Part shown: positions 1 through 8,415 of the stretch, in pieces
Numbering within the stretch: the first letter of the stretch is position 1
Layout: each line of letters begins with the position of its first letter
Assembly (NCBI RefSeq): GCF_004331175.1
Contig: NZ_SJOD01000002.1
Coordinates: forward strand, 248,001-312,000
Length of the DNA stretch: 64,000 bases
Source of the DNA: Acinetobacter sp. ANC 4178
GTDB lineage: Bacteria; Pseudomonadota; Gammaproteobacteria; Pseudomonadales; Moraxellaceae
Reading direction: 5' to 3'
Notes under the pieces: model-generated
What the model was told of the DNA's origin: nothing
The model's database searches: none
The model's input: the letters and a program-made list of their open reading frames with translations, nothing else
Translations under genes and position numbers: made by a program

Positions 1-1
1 A

Positions 2-853
2 TATGCTAAAGACCGTTTAGCAATGCGTTCACTTTCTGGTCCTAAAGCTCCAGAAAAAGAAGCAGATCCAATTATTGTTCACCCTGCTGTCCGTAACATG
101 CTATTGACGCAAAAAGCATATGCTGAAGCGGGTCGTGCATTGGTTTACTTATTGTCTTTCCATGCAGATATCGTTGAGCAAGGTGCGACTGAAGAAGAAC
201 GTAAATACTCTGACAACATCCTCTCGCTACTTACACCGATTGCTAAAGCATTCTTAACCGAAACAGGTTCTGAATCTGCAAAACACGGCGTACAAGTGTT
301 TGGTGGTCACGGCTTTATTTCTGAACATGGCATGGAACAAATTGTTCGTGATACTCGTATCGCTTGCTTATATGAAGGTACAACTGAAATTCAAGCTTTG
401 GACTTGTTAGGTCGTAAAGTTTTGGGTACTCAAGGTGCAATGTTAAAAGACTTCACCAAGATTATTCACAAATTCTGCGAAGCAAACAAAGACAATGCAG
501 CAATGAAAGAGTTTGTTGAGCCACTTGCTGCGCTTAACAAAGAATGGGGCGACCTCACCATGCAAATTGGTATGCGCGCTATGCAAAACCCAGATGAAGT
601 AGGTGCCGCTGCTGTAGATTACTTGTATTTCTCTGGTTATGTCACGCTGGCTTACCTCTGGGCTCAAATGGCGTTGGTTGCACAACAAACACTTGCTACG
701 GGTACCACTGATGTTGACTTCTACAATGCAAAAGTGACCACTGCACATTTCTACTTCAAGAAAATCTTGCCACGTGTTCGTTCACACGTCGATGTGATTG
801 CGGGTGGTGTAGAGCCATTAATGTCATTAGATGCAGAACACTTTGCGTTCTAA
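2..853 (+). CDS. acyl-CoA dehydrogenase, C-terminal part (cut by window edge)
   Basis: The reading frame is open from base 2, so the gene begins upstream of the window; 283 residues are visible. It belongs to the flavin-dependent acyl-CoA dehydrogenases, which oxidise acyl-CoA to trans-2-enoyl-CoA with FAD and pass electrons to ETF. Visible marks are FGGHGFISEHGMEQ and CLYEGTTEIQ, whose YEGT glutamate is the expected catalytic base, followed by the extra C-terminal helical domain of the roughly 600-residue DmdC-like subfamily. The same motifs occur in the next gene, so these are tandem paralogues. A rho-independent terminator follows the stop. The substrate chain length cannot be read from the sequence. 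Confidence 0.93.
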   Translation, partial: YAKDRLAMRSLSGPKAPEKEADPIIVHPAVRNMLLTQKAYAEAGRALVYLLSFHADIVEQGATEEERKYSDNILSLLTPIAKAFLTETGSESAKHGVQVFGGHGFISEHGMEQIVRDTRIACLYEGTTEIQALDLLGRKVLGTQGAMLKDFTKIIHKFCEANKDNAAMKEFVEPLAALNKEWGDLTMQIGMRAMQNPDEVGAAAVDYLYFSGYVTLAYLWAQMALVAQQTLATGTTDVDFYNAKVTTAHFYFKKILPRVRSHVDVIAGGVEPLMSLDAEHFAF

Positions 854-886
854 ACATACTTTAATGTTGCTTGCAATGTTAATTTA

Positions 887-924
887 AGAAAAAAGGACTG
901 GTCGGTTTTGACGGTCCTTTTTTT
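887..924 (+). terminator. rho-independent terminator after first acyl-CoA dehydrogenase
   Basis: AAAAGGAC pairs with GTCCTTTT across a 15-nt loop and runs into a T tract. It separates the two dehydrogenase genes, so the second probably has its own promoter in the next 100 bp. Confidence 0.75.
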
Positions 925-1022
925 ATGTAATCAATGCTAAATTTAATTCAATCCATAATACGTTGAATGCGTGTTATTCCACATTCAGCACATGCAAATG
1001 TATACAACAAAGGTGAACGAAT

Positions 1023-2804
1023 ATGCCAATTTATAATGCCCCACTTGCGGATATGAAGTTTATCCTCAATGACGTTTTCAACGCAGAACAATTCTGGCAG
1101 TCTAATGAAAATCTTGCTCATGTAGACAGCGCAACAGCTGAAGCAATTCTCGAAGAAATGGCTAAATTTGCACAAAACGTAACCTTACCGCTTAATCGCA
1201 CTGGTGATGAAGAAGGTGCAACTTATAACAATGGCGCGGTGACTACACCTGCTGGTTTTAAAGAAGCGTTTAAGCAATATGCTGAAGGTGGTTGGATTGG
1301 TTTAGCTGCAGATGAAGAATGGGGCGGTCAAGGCATGCCTAAAATGCTGACCGTACTTGCAGACGAAATGTTATTTGCAACCAACCCATCGTTCATGCTT
1401 TACCCATTACTTTCTGTGGGTGCTGGTATGGCACTGAATAGCTATGCCTCTCAAGAGCAAAAAGAAACGTATTTACCTAAAATTTACTCAGGTGAATGGT
1501 CAGGTACCATGTGCTTAACAGAACCACACTCAGGTACAGATTTAGGTATTATCAAAACTAAAGCTGAACGTAACGAAGATGGTACTTACAACATTACTGG
1601 CACTAAAATCTTCATTACTGGCGGTGACCACGACTTAGCTGAGAACATTATTCACTTGGTGTTGGCAAAAACTCCAGATGCACCTGCGGGTTCACGTGGT
1701 ATTTCATTGTTCATCGTACCAAAATTCCTTGTCAACGAAGATGGTTCAGTAGGCGAACGTAATGCCGCAGGTCCTGGTTCAATCGAACACAAAATGGGGA
1801 TCAAAGCCTCTGCAACTTGCGTCATGAACTTTGATGCTGCCAAAGGTTACCTCGTAGGCAAAGAAAATGAAGGTCTTGCTGCGATGTTCGTGATGATGAA
1901 CTACGAACGCTTGTCGATGGGTATTCAAGGTCTGGGGGCGTCTGAATATGCCTACCAAAATGCAGCACAATATGCGACGGATCGTTTACAAGGTCGTAGT
2001 GCATCTGGCGTGAAATCACCAAACAAACCTGCAGACAGTATTTTGGTACATGGCGATGTACGTCGTATGTTGTTAAACGTACGTGCCAACAATGAAGCAT
2101 CGCGTGCCTTTGCTGTGTATGTGGGTCAACAGTTAGACATCACCAAGTTCTCTACTGATGCTGCAGCAGTAAAACAAGCCAATGACCGCGTTGCGCTACT
2201 TACACCAATTGCGAAAGCATATTTAACCGACACCGCGTTCCAAGCAACGCTAGATGCGCAAATGTGCTTCGGTGGTCATGGCTATATCCGTGAATGGGGT
2301 ATGGAACAATGTGTACGTGACTTACGTATTGCCCAAATTTACGAAGGAACCAATGGCGTTCAGTCACAAGACTTGATCGGTCGTAAAACCATTAAGTGTA
2401 ATGGTGCCTACATTGCTGAATACATCGAAGAAATTCGTGATTTTGCCAATGGTTTAGATGCAGACTTGAACTTCATTAAAGATGCGACCTTAGATGCAGC
2501 AACAGAAGTTGCTGACCTGACTCAATTCGTACTTGAACAAGCGGCTGAAAATGTAGAATTCCCGAACGCAGCAGCGGTTGACTACTTACACGCTGTGGGC
2601 CTACTTAGCTTTGCTTATATGTTTGCCCGTATTGCCAATGCGGCAAAAGATAAAGACGGTGAGTTCTTCCAAAACAAATTAGTACTTGCGCAATACTTTG
2701 CACAACGCATTCTTCCTGAACTAGACATGCGTATTGCTAAAGTGAAAGCAGGTTCTGACTTGATCATGAACTTCAGTGAAGACTATTTCACTAGCCAAGC
2801 ATAA
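1023..2804 (+). CDS. acyl-CoA dehydrogenase, DmdC-like, 593 aa
   Basis: Full-length flavoprotein expected to catalyse the first dehydrogenation of a fatty acyl-CoA or related thioester in beta-oxidation. The N-terminal helical domain covers about residues 35-155. The middle beta domain has the LTEPHSGTDLG segment near 165-175 that contacts FAD and substrate. The C-terminal helical domain has FGGHGYIREWGMEQ near 416-429 and YEGT at 440-443, with Glu441 as the likely base. Residues after about 470 form the C-terminal extension of this ~600-residue subfamily. A purine-rich AAAGGTGAACGAAT precedes the ATG. It is a paralogue of the truncated gene upstream. Family assignment is firm; the physiological substrate is not known. 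Confidence 0.95.
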   Translation: MPIYNAPLADMKFILNDVFNAEQFWQSNENLAHVDSATAEAILEEMAKFAQNVTLPLNRTGDEEGATYNNGAVTTPAGFKEAFKQYAEGGWIGLAADEEWGGQGMPKMLTVLADEMLFATNPSFMLYPLLSVGAGMALNSYASQEQKETYLPKIYSGEWSGTMCLTEPHSGTDLGIIKTKAERNEDGTYNITGTKIFITGGDHDLAENIIHLVLAKTPDAPAGSRGISLFIVPKFLVNEDGSVGERNAAGPGSIEHKMGIKASATCVMNFDAAKGYLVGKENEGLAAMFVMMNYERLSMGIQGLGASEYAYQNAAQYATDRLQGRSASGVKSPNKPADSILVHGDVRRMLLNVRANNEASRAFAVYVGQQLDITKFSTDAAAVKQANDRVALLTPIAKAYLTDTAFQATLDAQMCFGGHGYIREWGMEQCVRDLRIAQIYEGTNGVQSQDLIGRKTIKCNGAYIAEYIEEIRDFANGLDADLNFIKDATLDAATEVADLTQFVLEQAAENVEFPNAAAVDYLHAVGLLSFAYMFARIANAAKDKDGEFFQNKLVLAQYFAQRILPELDMRIAKVKAGSDLIMNFSEDYFTSQA

Positions 2805-2814
2805 GCATTCAATA

Positions 2815-2847
2815 TAAAAAACGCCTGCATTGTCAGGCGTTTTTTTA
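2815..2847 (+). terminator. rho-independent terminator after acyl-CoA dehydrogenase
   Basis: AAAACGCCTG and CAGGCGTTTT form a tight stem with a short loop followed by T residues, 10 bases after the stop codon. Confidence 0.85.
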
Positions 2848-2923
2848 TGCAACAATGTTCATGTGCATGAAATTTGCTTATGATTGAATATGTTGTTATT
2901 TCATTCAATTCAAGGAGGTAAAG

Positions 2924-3421
2924 ATGTCTGAACGAGATCCTAAAGTGGTCAAAATTGAAACCCTCCTCGACCGACTAGGCAATATAGCGGTTGAAAGCTT
3001 TCACTACATTGCCCTATTCATTATTGGCTGTATGGTGGCATGGTCCGCGGTGCATACTGTAATCGAGATTTTAACCGTCAAACAATACGCCACGATCGAT
3101 GACATTCTATTGTTATTTATCTATTTAGAATTGGGCGCCATGGTGGGCATTTATTTTAAAACCAATCATATGCCCGTGCGTTTTCTGATTTATGTGGCGA
3201 TTACTGCCCTCACCCGTCTTTTGATTTCAGACATTCAACACGATCATAAAGCCGATATGGACTTGGTGATTATTACAGGTTCAATTTTGATTCTTGCGCT
3301 AGCCATTTTAATTGTGCGTTATGCGTCATGGACATTTCCTTCCGTCATCCGCGATAAACATCATGATAAACCCTTACCGCTAGGTAAAACCCCACGTCCT
3401 GAAGATGATGAATTGGCTTAA
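2924..3421 (+). CDS. psiE: PsiE-family phosphate-starvation-inducible membrane protein
   Basis: A 165-residue inner-membrane protein with four predicted transmembrane segments (about residues 27-48, 61-78, 88-105 and 113-133) and a charged C-terminal tail. The arrangement and the motifs YIALFIIGCMVAW and YLELGAMVGIYF match the PsiE family. In E. coli psiE is PhoB- and CRP-controlled, but its biochemical role is unknown. A strong GGAGG lies 5 bases before the ATG, which fixes the start. I see no clear PhoB box upstream here, so phosphate control of this copy is not supported by the sequence. It is a single gene facing a convergent neighbour. Confidence 0.85.
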   Translation: MSERDPKVVKIETLLDRLGNIAVESFHYIALFIIGCMVAWSAVHTVIEILTVKQYATIDDILLLFIYLELGAMVGIYFKTNHMPVRFLIYVAITALTRLLISDIQHDHKADMDLVIITGSILILALAILIVRYASWTFPSVIRDKHHDKPLPLGKTPRPEDDELA

Positions 3422-3448
3422 TTGAATCTTGTAAAGATTATATAGCTA

Positions 3449-3488
3449 CTTTCGATCACGGCAGAGGTCACTTTGCCCAGATCGAAAG
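3449..3488. other. extended hairpin between convergent genes
   Basis: CTTTCGATC pairs perfectly with GATCGAAAG, and an inner GGCA/TGCC pair extends the structure. It lies between the psiE-like and RcnB-like stops. There is no T tract, so it is not a classical intrinsic terminator, although it may protect transcript ends. Confidence 0.45.
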
Positions 3489-3502
3489 ATGGCAGCATGC
3501 CT

Positions 3503-3916
3503 CTATCTAGGGACTAACACATAACGACCATTTTCAAAGATCCAGTACATGTTTTGTGGCGGTTCAGGTAACCCTAAACGTTGCCAGTCATTAATAATCC
3601 GATAATTTGAACTTTCAATCCTTGAATTGGCATCACCAAAAACATAACTGGTACTTTGATGATTGTATTGCGTGTAAGTCGGCGCTTGTAAGTTAATACT
3701 CACGTTGGCTTGTGGTCGATCCCAATTCGGTGGACGATGATCATGTGGCGGATAAGGTCGATTTGGATAAGGCGGTTGGGGTGGATAAGGTCGATAATTG
3801 GGCCGTTTGGTACTGGTTCCCTGATAATTCGACCAGCCATTGGCATCTGCAGAGGCATAGCTAGAACTCAGCATCAAGATGGCTATTCCACATGCAAAAC
3901 AGAACTTCTCTTTCAT
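3503..3916 (-). CDS. secreted RcnB-family-like protein, proline-rich
   Basis: A 137-residue protein with a cleavable signal peptide (hydrophobic stretch 7-20, cleavage likely after SYASA). Residues 36-66 are a low-complexity Pro/Tyr/Arg/His stretch. The C-terminus has the pattern WQRLGLPEPPQNMYW followed by YVLVP, which resembles the end of RcnB/DUF1357-type periplasmic proteins. RcnB itself is linked to nickel and cobalt homeostasis in E. coli, but many family members have no known role. The His/Pro-rich middle could bind metal or cell-wall material; that is inference. The gene is monocistronic and convergent with psiE. Confidence 0.7.
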   Translation of the reverse strand: MKEKFCFACGIAILMLSSSYASADANGWSNYQGTSTKRPNYRPYPPQPPYPNRPYPPHDHRPPNWDRPQANVSINLQAPTYTQYNHQSTSYVFGDANSRIESSNYRIINDWQRLGLPEPPQNMYWIFENGRYVLVPR

Positions 3917-4090
3917 CTGCTGCTCCCAATGATCTTTGTTGATATTTTAACCTATCTTGTTGCTCAAGCATGTATAAAAATAGCAGGCTGGGCAAAGATT
4001 TGTACACGATGCTCTTCCCACTCTGAATGTGAATTTGGATTGCTATGCTTTATGTTAAAATAATTTTTTTCATGGATTAGGTGGAACATT

Positions 4091-4537
4091 GTGGCGGAAT
4101 TAAACTTTGAACGACTGCATCAATTTTTCTCAAAAGTACCAAGCGTGCAAAAAAGATTAATCGACTCTTATGGAACAGACGGTCAACATGCATGGTGGTT
4201 TAAATTCCAAATTAATGTCGATCATCCTCTCGCATGGCAAACCGTACAAGAACTGGGGCATGTACTGAATTACATTTCGACCAATGAACGTTTACCTACT
4301 GTATTCATCCCCGTTTCTCCTCCACCTTATATGAATGGTGAAGCCAAGGCGTTTCTGGCGTGGGTTATTCAATGTAACCATCCAGATTTTCCACCCGATG
4401 TGGTTTGTGACTGGCTCGAAGCCCGTTTACCACAGCCTGTTGAAGATGAAACGCAGTGGAAAATTAAAACTGATCTACATGAATTAGATAACATGACCGA
4501 CAAAGATTTGGATCAAATCATTCCGCCAAACCCTTAG
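4091..4537 (+). CDS. conserved hypothetical cytoplasmic protein, 148 aa
   Basis: I do not recognise the family. The GTG start is chosen because AGGTGG lies about 6 bases upstream and no in-frame ATG fits better. The protein has no signal peptide or membrane segment, is acidic at the C-terminus and rich in Trp and Pro (HAWWFKFQ, VFIPVSPPPYMNG). Clean codon use and a spaced ribosome site argue that it is real. It stands alone between a minus-strand RcnB-like gene and a convergent phospholipase D-like gene, so context gives no function. Confidence 0.75.
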   Translation: MAELNFERLHQFFSKVPSVQKRLIDSYGTDGQHAWWFKFQINVDHPLAWQTVQELGHVLNYISTNERLPTVFIPVSPPPYMNGEAKAFLAWVIQCNHPDFPPDVVCDWLEARLPQPVEDETQWKIKTDLHELDNMTDKDLDQIIPPNP

Positions 4538-4560
4538 GTCTAAACAATTTCCCCCTCTCA

Positions 4561-4605
4561 ATTCCTGATTTAAATCAGGAATTTCCTCCCTTTATTAAAG
4601 GGAGG
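4561..4605. terminator. paired palindromes, bidirectional terminator or REP-like element
   Basis: Two adjacent near-perfect palindromes occupy the space between convergent genes. The first (4561-4582) is ATTCCTGATTT mirrored by AAATCAGGAAT. The second (4585-4605) is CCTCCCTTTA mirrored by TAAAGGGAGG. The second is followed by an imperfect copy, TTAGGAGGGATT. Confidence 0.6.
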
Positions 4606-4622
4606 TTAGGAGGGATTAAAAA

Positions 4623-6086
4623 TTAAAACGTCGATAAACCACTCCACTCCATAAAACGATATAACGCATATTTCAACTTCGAGTCATCTGCATACTTGGC
4701 ATAATCCACACTCATTTGTTTCCCTTCGAGGTTTGACCATGCCGTATTAAAGTACTGATTCGCATCTTGAAACACTTGAGCCTGAGTCGAACCCAGTACA
4801 CGTAAATCTGTCTCTAAATTATAATTTTTAATATTTCGCGCGGTAAAATTGGCTGAACCTAAAATCATTTCACTGCTATTGCCACTACGCTTCACAATCA
4901 TTTTACTGTGGCATTGTTCGCCTTGAGTGTTGCACCAACGCACAGAGATACCAACCGCATGTAACTCAGAGGCTACCTGACGGTTAGGAATACCATTTTT
5001 TTGACGTCCAAAAGCATCTTTATTCGGATCAAGTAAAACCCGCAGTTGCACACCACGCTCCTGTGCCGCGATGAGGGCCTGAATAATTTGTCGCTCAGAT
5101 AAATAGAACATTGCCAAATCAATCTGATTGTGTTTCTTTGCAGTCGTAATTAAGTTTAAAGTTGCCTCCAGAATCGCTTGTTCCGTCAGGACTTGCACTT
5201 GGGGTTCTGTTTTCGCGGCCTCAAACTCACCCAGAATAATCATCGGAATGTCACCACCAGACATTCGACCTACCGCTTGCTCGGTCTTTAAAATATCGAT
5301 AGCGGTATTGCCCATCACCACTAAAGCGACATTAGAATGTCGTGAACTACCATCATGTGGGTTCATCGACGTGACTAAAGCCTTCCATCCCTGCACCGTA
5401 TCCACCACCAAGGTTTTACGATGATTGGCTTTAAAGTTAAATAAATTAAAATAACTGCGTAGAGTGATCGGTTCTTTACCAAATGGATTTGGCAACCAAC
5501 CTTTTTCAGGATTATTGCCTGCATTTTGACAGCACAAATACCAGAAGCCTGACCAAGTTGGATTGGATGCCCGTAGTGGACGCAAATCGGTTTCAATCAC
5601 ATCAATCCCCGCTTGGCGCAATTGACGATAATGTTCAGGCGCTACACCGCCATAGACTGAATTAATAGGGTCGGTAATAAATTTAATTTCAACCTGCGGA
5701 TACTGGCGGCGTTTCGAAATTAAGGCATCAGTTAATTGTTGGGTTAATGCTTGCTGTTGCAGTTTCGATTCACCGACTTCTTTATTGAATAAAAACATAT
5801 CCAATACAATGGTCGTTTGGGCTTCATCAATCATTTTTAGCATTTCATTAAAAATGACGTGCTGTTGCTGCTGTTTGCCATCACGGGTTAAATACGTCTG
5901 ATCCGCTAAAAACTTCACTTGGGCATGCCGTAGTTTCCCCGTGTAATTTAAACCTTCAGGCAACGGTTTTAGCGTGTGATAAATCCCTGACGCCAAATAG
6001 CCCAGTGCCAAGAAACTAACAATGACCGCAGCATAACGCCGCGGTGTCCAATTTAATTTATGATGAATTTTTCGAAAAATACGCAT
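4623..6086 (-). CDS. phospholipase D / cardiolipin synthase-like membrane protein
   Basis: A 487-residue member of the PLD superfamily, whose enzymes transfer or hydrolyse phosphatidyl groups through a histidine intermediate. A single N-terminal transmembrane segment lies at about 18-37. Motif 1 is NHRKTLVVD (His222, Lys224) and motif 2 is CHSKMIVK (His393, Lys395) followed by GSANFT. Having both HxK motifs argues for an active two-domain enzyme. Length and N-terminal anchor resemble cardiolipin synthases, but motif 1 has HRK rather than the usual HxKxxxxD spacing with an aspartate six residues on, so a different lipid or nucleic-acid phosphodiester substrate remains possible. It is monocistronic and ends at a bidirectional terminator. 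Confidence 0.85.
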   Translation of the reverse strand: MRIFRKIHHKLNWTPRRYAAVIVSFLALGYLASGIYHTLKPLPEGLNYTGKLRHAQVKFLADQTYLTRDGKQQQQHVIFNEMLKMIDEAQTTIVLDMFLFNKEVGESKLQQQALTQQLTDALISKRRQYPQVEIKFITDPINSVYGGVAPEHYRQLRQAGIDVIETDLRPLRASNPTWSGFWYLCCQNAGNNPEKGWLPNPFGKEPITLRSYFNLFNFKANHRKTLVVDTVQGWKALVTSMNPHDGSSRHSNVALVVMGNTAIDILKTEQAVGRMSGGDIPMIILGEFEAAKTEPQVQVLTEQAILEATLNLITTAKKHNQIDLAMFYLSERQIIQALIAAQERGVQLRVLLDPNKDAFGRQKNGIPNRQVASELHAVGISVRWCNTQGEQCHSKMIVKRSGNSSEMILGSANFTARNIKNYNLETDLRVLGSTQAQVFQDANQYFNTAWSNLEGKQMSVDYAKYADDSKLKYALYRFMEWSGLSTF

Positions 6087-6191
6087 AAGAAAAAACCTAA
6101 CCCAATAGGTTCAGGCTAGGTTTTCTTGACACATTTTTCAAGTGGCTTTGTGTGACATCACCTTGAATCCATTCAAAAAGTCAATGTTTAC

Positions 6192-8255
6192 TTAGAAACC
6201 AAATTCCAACCCAACTGTGAAGTTCCGCCCCATTTGTGGCAGTGTCGATAAGAATGATGCATGGTTATATACCGTTTCATCTAACAGGTTATTGGCTTTG
6301 GCATAAACCCGATAATCCGTTTTATCCGATAGGCGGGCGGCATAAGCTAAACCCAGATTTACCATATTGTAGCCATCGGTTTCTGTTTCATAGACTGCAA
6401 TTTTGTCTTGTTTGAAAGCACGGTAATATTCCGCAGTTCCCGAGAAACCATCACCAAAATCAGCGTCAAAACGTGTTCCTACACGACCACCAGGAACACG
6501 TGGCGCATCCCCTTCAGCATCGATTTTTCCACGTACATAGTCACCAAATAACGTGGTGGTATAGATTGGCGACAGTTGATATGAAATTTCCCCTTCAGCA
6601 CCATAAAAACGTGCTTTATCTTGCGCATATTGAATTAGACGGAAATCTTCATAACGATCCAGCGTTTGGGCATAGATATAATTATCAAACCAATTATGGA
6701 ACACATGAACATGATAGTTCAGTCGATCGGTATCGTAATGGAAACCCAATTCAAGGTTATTCGATTTCTCAACAGCTAAATTTTCATTGCCCAACTCGTA
6801 GGTATTGGTTGCCAGATGCTTACCTTGTGAATACAGCTCCTGCGCCATCGGTAACCGTTCTTGATGGGAGGCCACCAAAGACAATTTATAATTCGGTGCA
6901 AATGCCCAGTTCGCCGCACCTGAATAAGAAAATGCATGATCGTCATAATCTTTTTGTGGTGAATCAATATCGATATTTTGCTGATCCAAACGTGCTGCCA
7001 GTTCAAAATGCACATCGTTCCATTGGCGATGCTCTAAAGCAAACACACTCCATTTATCTGTGGTACTTGGCCCCGCAAATAACGCTTCTTCTCCTATGAT
7101 ATCGAGTTTTTGGCGACCAAACTGAGTGCCAATCACGCCTTCCCATGCCCCAATCGGGTTATGCAGCAATTCTAAACGCGTGTCATAACCTTGGCTTTTA
7201 AAGGTTGTGGCCGCTTGACCTTCTTCAATTTCATCATGTTGATAATCGGTATAACTCGCTTGTACACGTAGTTTTTGGAAGCCTGCAAATGGGTCTGCCA
7301 ACTCACTTCTAAAATCATAACGCTCTGATTTTAGATCTACCCAAGGTCCCGCATGACTATGGTCATGTGCCTCATGTATATCTGCTTCATGCTCATGATC
7401 GTGCTCACCACAATGTAAATGTGGTTGTCCTGCTAAATGTGCTTCACAGCTTTCATATTCATGATTATGACCGGGCAATCCATATTGATCTTGACGATTG
7501 GTATAAGAAACTCCTGTAAAACCATGATCATAAATCCATGACAGTCCTAAAGTCACATTTTGAGACTCCGCAAAAGTGTTATCTACGCGACGTTCTTTTT
7601 CACCTTCATGAACATAATCTGGGGCAATATAATTATTTGCATCTCGTTTCAGGCCTTCAACACGTAATGCGACTTGATCACCCAAACCAACGGTTACCCC
7701 TGCTGTAGCTAACTTTTCATCGTTGCCCGTGTTGTAACGTACACCAAGTTTTCCTTCATAGCCGTTCTCTGGCATCTGGGTGGGAATCTTATTGTCCGTG
7801 ACATTGACCAAACCACCTACATTTCCAGCCCCGTACAATAAGGTTGACGGACCACGTACAATTTCAATTTGCTTGGCTAAAGTCGGATCTACGGTCACTG
7901 CATGATCAGGCGATAAAGTCGATACATCCATGGTTTCAGAAGCATTTGCCAAGACTTTGACACGTGCCGCATCTTGCCCTCGAATCACGGGGCGACTGGC
8001 ACCTGGACCAAACTGATTAGAATATACACCGACTTGATTACTTAACGCTTCACCTATGGTGGTACTGCCTTGCGCCAACTGATCGCTTTTAATCACGTGA
8101 TCGGCAGCCGAATAATCCACGGCGGTCTGCACCAATGGATGTGCGGTCACTTGAATGGTGTCTAATTTTTGCGTAGATTCATTATCTTGTGCAAATGCAG
8201 AAGGTGCGATTACCGCAAGAATCGCAACGGAAAGTAAATTCTTATGAAAGTGCAT
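6192..8255 (-). CDS. znuD: ZnuD-like TonB-dependent zinc receptor with His-rich loop
   Basis: A 687-residue outer-membrane receptor expected to import zinc using TonB energy. A signal peptide covers 1-22 (ends AFAQ), a TonB-box-like DTIQVTA lies at 32-38, the plug covers about 45-155 (VIRGQDAARV, EIVRGPSTLLYGAGNVGG), and the beta barrel ends in the typical terminal GLEFGF. Residues 263-301 form a loop with about a dozen His plus Asp, Glu and two Cys (HNHEYESCEAH, HLHCGEHDHEHE), the signature of ZnuD-type zinc receptors. A near-perfect Zur box lies 33 bases upstream of the ATG, so repression by Zn-bound Zur is expected. Acinetobacter species often carry two ZnuD copies; which one this is cannot be told here. 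Confidence 0.9.
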   Translation of the reverse strand: MHFHKNLLSVAILAVIAPSAFAQDNESTQKLDTIQVTAHPLVQTAVDYSAADHVIKSDQLAQGSTTIGEALSNQVGVYSNQFGPGASRPVIRGQDAARVKVLANASETMDVSTLSPDHAVTVDPTLAKQIEIVRGPSTLLYGAGNVGGLVNVTDNKIPTQMPENGYEGKLGVRYNTGNDEKLATAGVTVGLGDQVALRVEGLKRDANNYIAPDYVHEGEKERRVDNTFAESQNVTLGLSWIYDHGFTGVSYTNRQDQYGLPGHNHEYESCEAHLAGQPHLHCGEHDHEHEADIHEAHDHSHAGPWVDLKSERYDFRSELADPFAGFQKLRVQASYTDYQHDEIEEGQAATTFKSQGYDTRLELLHNPIGAWEGVIGTQFGRQKLDIIGEEALFAGPSTTDKWSVFALEHRQWNDVHFELAARLDQQNIDIDSPQKDYDDHAFSYSGAANWAFAPNYKLSLVASHQERLPMAQELYSQGKHLATNTYELGNENLAVEKSNNLELGFHYDTDRLNYHVHVFHNWFDNYIYAQTLDRYEDFRLIQYAQDKARFYGAEGEISYQLSPIYTTTLFGDYVRGKIDAEGDAPRVPGGRVGTRFDADFGDGFSGTAEYYRAFKQDKIAVYETETDGYNMVNLGLAYAARLSDKTDYRVYAKANNLLDETVYNHASFLSTLPQMGRNFTVGLEFGF

Positions 8256-8283
8256 GAGTCAGGTTTGGTCTGGTGAAAGTCAT

Positions 8284-8306
8284 TAACTGTTATAATATAA
8301 CATTAC
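8284..8306. promoter_or_regulatory. Zur box between znuD-like gene and DUF4184 gene
   Basis: The core TGTTATAATATAACA (8288-8302) is an inverted repeat, perfect except for its centre base. It matches the gammaproteobacterial Zur operator pattern, GTTATAATATAAC. It sits 33 bp before the receptor ATG and 114 bp before the divergent DUF4184 ATG, so one operator could control both. Confidence 0.85.
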
Positions 8307-8415
8307 TATTATTTTGCAATAAGAAACAGAATCTCCCTGCTCAGTTCTTTATCTTGGTTTTAGCGCATTATCCATTTTATCGCCTTATTTCGAATTATGG
8401 GATTAACCTGATTTC

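Noticed and set aside
2850..2923. PhoB box upstream of the psiE-like gene
   Set aside because: No 11-bp spaced TGTCA repeats are present despite the gene's name.
6473..7099. 208-codon ORF on the plus strand inside the zinc receptor gene
   Set aside because: Antisense shadow: His-rich composition mirrors the receptor codons, no ribosome site or family features.
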